Source: Cryobacterium mannosilyticum (GTDB taxonomy: Bacteria; Actinomycetota; Actinomycetes; Actinomycetales; Microbacteriaceae). From it: DNA of 64,000 nt. Shown here piece after piece: positions 42,043-48,813 of the stretch (positions are counted from its first letter, which is position 1; each line of letters begins with the position of its first letter). The DNA lies in NCBI RefSeq assembly GCF_004402705.1, contig NZ_SOFM01000011.1, positions 29,210 through 93,209 of the forward strand, given 5' to 3'. The notes under the pieces were generated by a model. It saw nothing but the letters and a program-made list of their open reading frames with translations. It searched no databases and was not told where the DNA came from. Made by a program: the position numbers and the translations under genes.

Positions 42043-43089
42043 TCACAGCGTGACGGCGATCTTCCCCCGGGCATGGACCTCGGCGAAGTGGCGGATCGCC
42101 TCGGGCACGTCGCGGAGCGGGTAGCTCCGGTCGACGACCGGCGTGACCTTCCCGGATTCGATGAGGGTGCGCAGGAGGTCGAGGTTCTCCCGGCTCGGGG
42201 TGCCCACGAATGTGCGCACGCTCTGGCTGACGAAGCGGGACAGCACGAGCGCCCCGACCACGCGGCCGAGCGGCCCCAGTACCCGGCCGCCGGTGCCGCT
42301 GGAGAGCACAAGCGTGCCCGCGGGCGTGAGGGAGCCGATGCAGGAGCGCACGGGATGGTTGCCGATGAGGTCGAGGATGAGGTCGTAGCGCCGGCCGTTC
42401 GCCGTGAAATCGTGCCGGGTGTAGTCGATCACCTCGTCGGCGCCGATCGATCGCACCAGGTCGACGTTCCGCGCGCTGCAGACACCGGTGACCTCGGCCC
42501 CGAGGGCCCTGGCAATCTGCACCGCGAAGCTGCCGACACCTCCCGAGGCGCCGTTGACCAGGACCCGCTGCCCGGCCCGCAGGCCGCCCGCGTCGCGGAG
42601 TCCCTGCAGGGCGGTGTTCGCCGCAAGCGGCACGGTGGCGGCCTGCTCGAACGAGAGGTTCGCCGGCATCGGCGACACCAGGGCTGCCGGTGCGCGGGTG
42701 AACTCGGCGAAGCCTCCCGCCGGGACCTGGGCGTACACCTCGTCACCGGGGCGGAACCCGGTCACGCCCGCGCCGACGGCCTCGACCAGCCCCGCGACAT
42801 CCATGCCTCGGACGCGTTCTTTCGGCCGCCGCAGCCCGAATGCCAGCCGGCCGATCAGGGGACGGCCGGTCGTCAGCACCCAGTCGGCGTGGTTGACAGC
42901 GGCCGCGCGGACCCGGATGAGCAGGTCGTCGTCGCCGATCCTCGGCCTGTCGACGCGCTCCAGGCCCAGGACCGCCGGTGACCCGTAGCGGCGCTGCACG
43001 ATGGCCTCCATCGTCTGGTCCGGTGCGACCGGCTCCGGCGAGGCCTCTTCGCCGACGGTCGCTCTGCTGGAATGGGTTGTCCTGGTCAT
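42043..43089 (-). CDS. Zinc-independent MDR oxidoreductase (quinone oxidoreductase-like)
   Basis: 348-residue medium-chain reductase with N-terminal GroES-like fold (RVRAAAVNHADWVL) and NAD(P)-binding motif NGASGGVGSFAVQIARALG; no structural-zinc Cys cluster is seen. The start is ATG 43089 with a strong AGGAGGG site; the open frame extends through the operator region into tetR antisense, which is not coding. It is divergent from tetR; the two operators lie between them. It is related to the second MDR gene at 45571 (both end with a VVDRxYPL segment). Confidence 0.92.
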   Translation of the reverse strand: MTRTTHSSRATVGEEASPEPVAPDQTMEAIVQRRYGSPAVLGLERVDRPRIGDDDLLIRVRAAAVNHADWVLTTGRPLIGRLAFGLRRPKERVRGMDVAGLVEAVGAGVTGFRPGDEVYAQVPAGGFAEFTRAPAALVSPMPANLSFEQAATVPLAANTALQGLRDAGGLRAGQRVLVNGASGGVGSFAVQIARALGAEVTGVCSARNVDLVRSIGADEVIDYTRHDFTANGRRYDLILDLIGNHPVRSCIGSLTPAGTLVLSSGTGGRVLGPLGRVVGALVLSRFVSQSVRTFVGTPSRENLDLLRTLIESGKVTPVVDRSYPLRDVPEAIRHFAEVHARGKIAVTL

Positions 43090-43119
43090 TGTGCCCTCCT
43101 GGGGTCTCGGTGACACCTG

Positions 43120-43170
43120 CACCATACGGCGTAAGGTGATTGGTGCGAATGTACCATACGATGTAAGGTG
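43120..43170. promoter_or_regulatory. Tandem TetR operators between the MDR gene and tetR
   Basis: Two related 19-bp dyads: CACCATACGGCGTAAGGTG (43120-43138), palindromic except for one mismatched pair and a central G, and TACCATACGATGTAAGGTG (43152-43170), less perfect. Centres are 32 bp apart, about three helical turns, in the 144-bp divergent gap. Binding here would cover both promoters, as expected for an autoregulated TetR. Confidence 0.85.
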
Positions 43171-43233
43171 TGTCCAGGGCTCAACCGGCCGACCGCGGGC
43201 ACGGGTCGCCCGGCACCAAGACGGAGGCATGAG

Positions 43234-43929
43234 ATGGCGACCACGGCACCCAACGAGTCGACGCGGGCGCCGGTGACCCGGGAGAGCGCCGTGCGGGCGG
43301 CGGTCGCGCTCGCCGACCGGGACGGGCTGGATTCTCTCAGCATGCGCAAGCTCGCCCGTGAGCTCGGGATCGAGGCGATGTCGCTCTATTACCATGTCAC
43401 GGGCAAGGACGACATCCTCGACGGCATGGTCGAGGTCGTCGTCGCCGAGATGGCCCTTCCGGCCGACGGTGCGAACTGGAAGGCGGCACTGCGGGACGGT
43501 GCCGAGTCTGCGCGCGCGGTGCTCGGACGGCATCCGTGGGCCATCAGCCTGATGGACTCGCGCACCACCCGGGCGACGCTGAACCACCACAATGCCGTGA
43601 TCGGCTGTCTCCGGAACGCTGGTTTCAGCATCGGTCTGGCCGCGCACGCGATGTCGCTTCTCGACAGCTACGTGCACGGGTTCGCCTTGCAGGAGGCGTC
43701 ACTCCCGCTCGACGAGTCCGGCGACATCGGCGCCGCGACCGAGGAGATCATGGGCCGGCAGGACCTGATGGCGGAATTCCCGCACCTGTCCGAGATGGCC
43801 GTGGCGCACATCCTCCAGCCGGGCTACGCCTACGCGAACGAGTTCCGGTTCGGTGTGCGCGTGATCCTCGACGGCCTCGAGACGGCATTGGCCGCGGATG
43901 CCGCCACCGCGTCGCGCGGCCGGCTCTGA
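43234..43929 (+). CDS. TetR-family transcriptional repressor
   Basis: 231-residue regulator. The N-terminal helix-turn-helix is about residues 17-60 (AVRAAVALADRDGLDSLSMRKLARELGIEAMSLYYHV), and the C-terminal domain is of the TetR_C type, probably binding a small hydrophobic inducer. ATG 43234 has a GGAGG site 7 nt upstream. It is divergent from the MDR-SDR operon, which it most likely represses together with itself through the 19-bp dyads. Confidence 0.93.
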   Translation: MATTAPNESTRAPVTRESAVRAAVALADRDGLDSLSMRKLARELGIEAMSLYYHVTGKDDILDGMVEVVVAEMALPADGANWKAALRDGAESARAVLGRHPWAISLMDSRTTRATLNHHNAVIGCLRNAGFSIGLAAHAMSLLDSYVHGFALQEASLPLDESGDIGAATEEIMGRQDLMAEFPHLSEMAVAHILQPGYAYANEFRFGVRVILDGLETALAADAATASRGRL

Positions 43930-43933
43930 CCTG

Positions 43934-43963
43934 GCCCGGCATCGGCAATCCCCTCGGCCGGGC
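43934..43963. terminator. Hairpin between convergent tetR and lipoprotein genes
   Basis: 7-bp G/C stem GCCCGGC (43934-43940) / GCCGGGC (43957-43963), 16-nt loop, no T tract. A second 8-bp hairpin (43990-43997 with 44003-44010) lies in the lipoprotein 3' end. Confidence 0.4.
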
Positions 43964-43979
43964 GGGGGAGACCGCATGG

Positions 43980-44660
43980 TCAGCCGGAACGCGTTCCCAC
44001 GAGGAACGCGGTGACGACACCGCGGGTTCCGAGCGTCCCGGAGCCCGAGATCGGGGCCACCTCAACGGTCCAGCGAGGTGACGACCGATCGATGCCGTCG
44101 CCCTCCGCCGCCCAGACGGCTCCGTTCACGGCGCACGAGTATGTCCCGAACCAGCCGGGGTGCGCGGCCAGGTCGTTCCAGACGCCGCCGCTGCGGATCA
44201 GGCAGCGGTCACCGTCGCTGAGCACCAGGCCGAGTGGCTGGGCCGTGGCGAGGGCCGGCGCCGCCGGGAAACTGTCGCTGAGCGTCATTTCGACCAGGTC
44301 AGGGCTCCACGGGTCCCGGAAACAGATCGCGGTGGCCGGGGCGGCTCCGTTCCAGCAGGCGACGGCATAGGCGCTCGACGGTGAGCAGACCAGGATGTCG
44401 TCGTCGACGGCGACCGGCGACGGGCGGGCCGTGGACGGCGAACCGCAGTCGATCGTCACGGACGTGTCGCTGGTGACGGAGAACCCGCCCGCCGGCCGGC
44501 CGGCTGCGGTGACCGGGCGAAGCACAATGCGTTCCGTCGGCGTCGATGGCTCCGCGCTCGGCGTGGAGGAGTCCGATGGAGGCGCCACCTCGGCTTGCGC
44601 AGCGCATCCCGGGAGCGTGGCGAGGGCAATGCCGAGGGCGATGAGGAGCAGCGAGCGCAT
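43980..44660 (-). CDS. Putative secreted lipoprotein, function unknown
   Basis: 226-residue protein with a lipoprotein signal (MRSLLLIALGIALATLPGC, lipobox LPGC) and a Ser/Thr/Pro-rich linker, then a beta-rich domain with several Cys (TIDCGSPS, ILVCSPSS, VACWNG, AICFRDP). It is exported and membrane-anchored by prediction. No enzymatic motif is recognised. ATG 44660 has a GGAGGG site at good spacing; the longer open frame upstream precedes the signal peptide and is not credible. Confidence 0.82.
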   Translation of the reverse strand: MRSLLLIALGIALATLPGCAAQAEVAPPSDSSTPSAEPSTPTERIVLRPVTAAGRPAGGFSVTSDTSVTIDCGSPSTARPSPVAVDDDILVCSPSSAYAVACWNGAAPATAICFRDPWSPDLVEMTLSDSFPAAPALATAQPLGLVLSDGDRCLIRSGGVWNDLAAHPGWFGTYSCAVNGAVWAAEGDGIDRSSPRWTVEVAPISGSGTLGTRGVVTAFLVGTRSG

Positions 44661-44879
44661 CCCAGCCCTCCGTCCCGCGGGCTTCCCGAACTCCGGCCGG
44701 GCGGTCGTGACGAGATGTCCGCCGGGTATCCGTGCCCTCTGAGCCCAGACGCTACCCGCGGCCGAACTCCCCGTCAAGGGAGCCGTGACGAGGTCTATCA
44801 TGCCCGGTGACAGGTGAAACAGTGGTCGCAGAAGGCCGTCCCGGCATCCGCCCCGCCCGTCTGCCCCAGGGAGGACGAC

Positions 44880-45253
44880 ATGACATCGAAGGCGCTCTGG
44901 TCGCGGATTCTCATCTCTGTCGGCGGCGCCGCCATGCTGATCGGAGCCATCGACCCGCTGGAGGGGTCGCTGCTGATTCTTCCCGGCAGCGGCCTGGTGG
45001 CGCTGGGGGTGTTCCTCGGCACACCGGACCGGCGGGTGGTCCGCTACGCGCTCTGGGTCTTCATCCTGATCTTTTCGGTGTCGCTGCCATGTTCGCGTTG
45101 AGTGCCCTTGGCGGCGTCGGCGGCACAAGCGGGGTGTCGATGTGGTGGAGCATCCTGGTGTTGCCGTACCCCGTCGGCTGGCTGATGGCGTTGGTCGGGG
45201 CCATCGTGCTGTTCGCTCGAGGCTTCAGGGCGGACACGCCCGCTCAGCGGTGA
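44880..45253 (+). pseudogene. Frameshifted small multi-pass membrane protein gene
   Basis: The frame from ATG 44880 (GGGAGG site upstream) encodes MTSKALWSRILISVGGAAM through YALWVFILI and then runs into a stop near 45101. The next frame continues FGVAAMFALSALGGVGG to the tail FRADTPAQR and a stop at 45253. The two halves join at CTGATCTTTTCGGTG (45066-45080): one extra T in the TTTT run would give a continuous 124-residue protein with about four membrane helices. I recognise the joined sequence as resembling a conserved small membrane protein of unknown function (GAIDPLEGS is a family-like motif). This could be a true null mutation, a programmed shift or a base-calling error. Confidence 0.75.
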
Positions 45254-45447
45254 CGGAACTCCGACCGCTGACGGGAATGCAACTCGGTGACATGACGGCG
45301 CCGGCGCTCATGTTCCGCGTCGAACGCGTCCTGCCCGCCCGCTTTCGCGATGAAGCCGGGATGGTCTGAGTAGTGCACCCACCGGTCGAGGTCGGCCCGC
45401 GCCGCGGCGAGCTCCTTCGGCGTCGGTGCGGAGGCATCAGGCTGCAT
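45244..45447 (-). CDS. Small hypothetical protein
   Basis: 67-residue, charged, probably helical protein (KELAAARADLDRWVHYSDHPGFIAKAGGQDAFDAEHERRRRHVTEL). Family not recognised. Supported by a leaderless start: minus-strand CATAAT (45459-45454), 6 nt, ATG 45447. Its end overlaps the tail of the frameshifted gene by 10 bp on the opposite strand. Confidence 0.6.
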   Translation of the reverse strand: MQPDASAPTPKELAAARADLDRWVHYSDHPGFIAKAGGQDAFDAEHERRRRHVTELHSRQRSEFRHR

Positions 45448-45453
45448 GGCTCG

Positions 45454-45459
45454 ATTATG
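45454..45459 (-). promoter_or_regulatory. -10 element of a leaderless promoter (small hypothetical)
   Basis: Minus-strand CATAAT followed by 6 nt and ATG 45447. Confidence 0.45.
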
Positions 45460-45558
45460 GCGTGATCGAGGGCCGAGGTGTTGCTCCCGCGCAGGTCAGG
45501 CGATGCCGGACGCACTTTTACGGAACGGGCATTCCGTCCGGGCCAGGGGTCGATTCGC

Positions 45559-45564
45559 TAGAGT
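45559..45564 (+). promoter_or_regulatory. -10 element of a leaderless promoter (second MDR gene)
   Basis: TAGAGT, 6 nt, ATG 45571; no ribosome-binding site. Confidence 0.55.
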
Positions 45565-45570
45565 CCAGTC

Positions 45571-46542
45571 ATGAGGGCAGCGGTGTACACACGGTACGGT
45601 CCGCCGGACGTGGTCCGGGTCGAAGAGGTGGGACGGCCGGCCGTCCGGGCCGGGCAGGTGCTCGTCAGGGTCCACGCGACCACGGTCAATCGCACGGACT
45701 GCGCCTGCCGGGCCGCCAAGCCGTTCTTCATGAGGCTGTTCACCGGGTTGACCGGCCCGCGCGCGACCGTTCTCGGCAACGAGTTCGCGGGTGTGGTCGA
45801 CGAGGTCGGCGCCGGCGTCAGATCGTTCGAGGTCGGCGACAGGGTCTTCGGGTACATCGAGGGCCCGTTCGGGGCCCACGCCGACTACCTGTCGCTTCCC
45901 GCCACCGGATCGATCGCGACCATGCCGGCGCATTCGACGTTCGCGGAGGCCGCCTCGAGCACGGAGGGCGCGCATTACGCCCTGGCGCAGGTCAGGGCGG
46001 CGAAGATCACGGCGGGCCAGGACGTGCTCGTCTACGGTGCGAGCGGCGCGATCGGATCGGCGGCGGTTCAACTGGTCAAGGGCCTCGGCGCCGTCGTGAC
46101 CGCTGTCTGCGGCACGGCGAACGTGGAACTGGTGAGGGGACTGGGTGCGGACCGGGTCGTCGACTACCAACTGGAGGACTTCACCGCAGACAGCCAGGCC
46201 TACGATGTCGTCCTCGACGCGGTCGGCAAGAGTTCCTTCGGCCGGTGCAGGCCGCTCCTGAAGCCCGGCGGGATCTACATCTCCACGGAGTTGGGCCGCC
46301 GCGCCGAGAACCCGTTCCTCGCCCTGGTCGGTTCGCTGCATTCCGGCACGAGGGTGATGTTCCCCATCCCCACCCACGACCAGGCGATGATCGTGTTCAT
46401 CAGGGGACTGATCGAGAGCGGGACATTCACGGCGGTCGTCGACCGAACGTATCCGTTGGACCGCATTGTCGACGCCTACCGGTATGTGGAGACGGGTCAG
46501 AAGACCGGCAGCGTCGTGATCAGCCTGACGGATCAGGCCTGA
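45571..46542 (+). CDS. NAD(P)-dependent MDR alcohol dehydrogenase / quinone reductase-like
   Basis: 323-residue medium-chain oxidoreductase: GroES-like N terminus (VRVHATTVNRTDCACRAAKP), GNEFAGVVDEVGAGV, and NAD(P)-binding YGASGAIGSAAVQLVKGLG. It lacks the catalytic-zinc pattern of classic ADH. It is a paralogue of the enzyme at 42043-43089. The start ATG is leaderless. It is convergent with the methyltransferase gene. The substrate is unknown. Confidence 0.9.
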   Translation: MRAAVYTRYGPPDVVRVEEVGRPAVRAGQVLVRVHATTVNRTDCACRAAKPFFMRLFTGLTGPRATVLGNEFAGVVDEVGAGVRSFEVGDRVFGYIEGPFGAHADYLSLPATGSIATMPAHSTFAEAASSTEGAHYALAQVRAAKITAGQDVLVYGASGAIGSAAVQLVKGLGAVVTAVCGTANVELVRGLGADRVVDYQLEDFTADSQAYDVVLDAVGKSSFGRCRPLLKPGGIYISTELGRRAENPFLALVGSLHSGTRVMFPIPTHDQAMIVFIRGLIESGTFTAVVDRTYPLDRIVDAYRYVETGQKTGSVVISLTDQA

Positions 46543-46575
46543 CAGCTGTTCCTCGGCACGACGGCCCCGGGAACG

Positions 46576-47409
46576 CTACCGGGCTGCCGTTCCGCAACCG
46601 AAGACGGCCGTCATCGGGTGTGGCACCGTCGCCCCATCGGCACCGGCCAGGGCGCCGGCCAGGTCCGCCAGCAACGCCGCCGCGGCATCCGGGCCCAATG
46701 AGGCGATCTCCGGGCCGAACGGGGTTCCGGCAATCCCACGGGCTTCGTCTCCGGGCGTCGGCCAGCGAACCGTGAGGCGTTCCCGTGTCGCGATGACCTG
46801 CTCGAATCCGCCGCCCGCCAAAGCTGCGGCCACACCGTCCGGGGTCATCGAGAGCGTGCCGCCGGCCATCGCCCGCGCGAATGGTGAGTCGGGCAGGTTC
46901 CGCCGAACGAATTCCGCGTAGCTGTCGAACGGTTCCAGCCGTTCACCGAGGGCCCAGACCGCAACGGCAACCGTGCCGCCCGGCCGGAGAACACGTCGCA
47001 TCTCCCGAGCGACAGCGACCCGATCCGGCATGAAGGGGAGGCCCTGATGGCAGAAGACGATGTCAACGGATGCGTCGGGCAGGTCGATCTCCGTGGCCGG
47101 ACAGACGAGGGTCTCGATCCGTGCCGCGCCCGAATCGGGCTCGGCCGCCACGGCCGCCGTCAGCGCCGACAACATCGCCGGGCTGATGTCGCTGGCGATC
47201 ACTCGCCCGCCGGCGCCGACGGCGGCTGCCGCGGCACGCGCCACGGCACCGGTGCCGGCTGCCACATCGAGCACGATCTGGCCGGGGCGGGGGCCCGCGA
47301 ACTCCACCAGGCGCCTGGCCCATGGGTCGAACAGGTACGGCTGGAGGTACCGGCGATAGTGCTCAGCGACGCGTGCAGGTTCGAACAAGCCCTGGTCCGG
47401 GACGGTCAC
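46576..47409 (-). CDS. SAM-dependent methyltransferase (UbiE-like)
   Basis: 277-residue class I methyltransferase: motif I VLDVAAGTGAVARAAA, then ASDISPAML, then DIVFCHQGLPFMPDRVAVAREMRRVLRPGG, typical of Methyltransf_11/UbiE proteins. Substrate unknown. The start is GTG 47409, which has an AGGAG site 7 nt upstream; an in-frame ATG at 47451 has no ribosome-binding site. It is divergent from the luciferase-like gene, with a 252-bp gap that contains no other gene I can support. Confidence 0.88.
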   Translation of the reverse strand: MTVPDQGLFEPARVAEHYRRYLQPYLFDPWARRLVEFAGPRPGQIVLDVAAGTGAVARAAAAAVGAGGRVIASDISPAMLSALTAAVAAEPDSGAARIETLVCPATEIDLPDASVDIVFCHQGLPFMPDRVAVAREMRRVLRPGGTVAVAVWALGERLEPFDSYAEFVRRNLPDSPFARAMAGGTLSMTPDGVAAALAGGGFEQVIATRERLTVRWPTPGDEARGIAGTPFGPEIASLGPDAAAALLADLAGALAGADGATVPHPMTAVFGCGTAAR

Positions 47410-47628
47410 ACCCGCACTCCTCTCGGTCTTGTCGCAGGTGCCTTTCGTCATGGCCGACCGGCGGACCCGTTGCCTCTGATGACGAAGCTAGACCCTCAGG
47501 GCGGCCGGGCGGAAGCCCTGGTCGGCGGCGACCCAATCGAACCGGGTGAAGCTCGCCTGAAACCACGAAGGTCGGGACCTGAGGCTCCGGAATAAGACCG
47601 GCCCCGGCGCGGTTTCCCCGTTGAATGC

Positions 47629-47642
47629 ATTTGCATGCAAAT
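47629..47642. promoter_or_regulatory. 14-bp perfect palindrome, candidate operator
   Basis: ATTTGCATGCAAAT, 20 bp before the ATG of the luciferase-like gene and AT-rich in a GC-rich region. It resembles sites for MarR-type dimeric repressors; no adjacent regulator gene is present. Confidence 0.55.
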
Positions 47643-47661
47643 TGACTGAGGGAAGACGACG

Positions 47662-48696
47662 ATGGCGCAGAAGATCGAATTGGGACTGGACACCTTCGGA
47701 GACGTGACCTTCGACGCGGCGGGGGAGCTGCTTCCCCAACCGCAGGTGCTGCGGAACGTGGTCGCCGAGGCGGTCCTGGCCGACCAGGTCGGGCTGGACT
47801 TCTTCGGCATCGGCGAACACCACCGCAGGGACTTCGCCGTGTCGGCACCCGAGGTCGTGCTCGCCGCGATCGCGGGCCAGACCCGCGGCATCCGGCTCGG
47901 CTCCGCCGTCACCGTGCTCAGCTCCGACGACCCCGTGCGAGTCTTCCAGCGCTTCTCGACCCTCGACGCCGTATCGAACGGGCGCGCTGAAGTCATCCTC
48001 GGCCGCGGCTCGTTCACCGAGTCGTTCCCGCTCTTCGGCCTTGAACTCGATCAGTACGAGCTTTTGTTCGAGGAGAAGCTCAACCTCTTCACCGAGCTGC
48101 TCAAGGAGAAGCCGGTGACCTGGTCCGGGGAAACGCGGGGCGCGCTGAACAACCAGAGTGTCTACCCGCCCACCGAGACCGGGTCGCTCCGCACCTGGAT
48201 CGGGGTGGGTGGCAGCCCGCAGTCGGTCGTGCGCGCCGCGCACTACGGCCTGCCGCTCATGCTGGCCGTCATCGGTGGCTCGCCGCTCGCGTTCGAGCCC
48301 CTCGTCGCCCTGTACCACCGCGCCCTCGCCCAGTTCGAGAAGCCGACCCAGCCGATCGGCGAGCACTCCCCGGGATACGTCGCGGCGACGGATGCCCAGG
48401 CTAGAGAGGAGATGTGGCCGCACTACGCGGCCATGCAGGAGCGGATCGGACGCGAACGAGGCTGGGGGCCGGTCAGCCGGGAGCGGTTCGAGCACGATGC
48501 CGGCCCTGACGGCGCCCTCTTCGTCGGCTCGCCCGAGACCGTCGCCACCAAGATCGCCGCCGTCGCGAAGGGTCTCGGCCTGTCGCGGTTCGACCTGAAG
48601 TACAGCCTCGGCACGCTCGCCCACGAGAAACTGATGACCAGCATCGAGCTCTACGGCACCCGGGTGGCCCCGCTTGTGCGGGAGCAACTGGCCTGA
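47662..48696 (+). CDS. LLM-class flavin-dependent oxidoreductase
   Basis: 344-residue luciferase-like monooxygenase, expected to use reduced FMN or F420. The family pattern is clear: FFGIGEHHRRDFAVSAPEVVLAAIAGQTRGIRLGSAVTVLSSDDPVRVFQRFSTLD, then GRAEVILGRGSFTESFPLFG, and the C-terminal VGSPETVATKI. GAGGGAAG precedes ATG 47662. A palindromic operator lies just upstream. Substrate unknown. Confidence 0.92.
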   Translation: MAQKIELGLDTFGDVTFDAAGELLPQPQVLRNVVAEAVLADQVGLDFFGIGEHHRRDFAVSAPEVVLAAIAGQTRGIRLGSAVTVLSSDDPVRVFQRFSTLDAVSNGRAEVILGRGSFTESFPLFGLELDQYELLFEEKLNLFTELLKEKPVTWSGETRGALNNQSVYPPTETGSLRTWIGVGGSPQSVVRAAHYGLPLMLAVIGGSPLAFEPLVALYHRALAQFEKPTQPIGEHSPGYVAATDAQAREEMWPHYAAMQERIGRERGWGPVSRERFEHDAGPDGALFVGSPETVATKIAAVAKGLGLSRFDLKYSLGTLAHEKLMTSIELYGTRVAPLVREQLA

Positions 48697-48744
48697 TTCG
48701 GCGTCGCCGCGGCTCCGCAGGATGTGGCGGACTCCCGGAGACGG

Positions 48745-48750
48745 TAGCGT
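48745..48750 (+). promoter_or_regulatory. -10 element upstream of glgX
   Basis: TAGCGT, then 6 nt, then an in-frame GTG (48757). It marks a transcription start at about 48757; whether translation starts there or at TTG 48814 is open. Confidence 0.5.
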
Positions 48751-48813
48751 ACTGATGTGCTCTGCGGCCGCCGCCGGGCACCTGTATCGATCCGAAAAAC
48801 CCTGAGGAGTCCC

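Noticed and set aside
42043..43677. Fusion of the MDR enzyme with an N-terminal 196-residue extension
   Set aside because: The extension reads antisense through tetR and the operators; ATG 43089 has a strong ribosome-binding site.
44880..45253. Programmed ribosomal frameshift in the small membrane gene
   Set aside because: TTTTC lacks a convincing slippery heptamer and no stimulatory stem was evident; kept as a frameshifted gene with open cause.
47461..47628. Gene remnant in the gap before the LLM gene
   Set aside because: Short open stretches in several frames but no family resemblance or start signal; nothing supportable apart from the palindrome.
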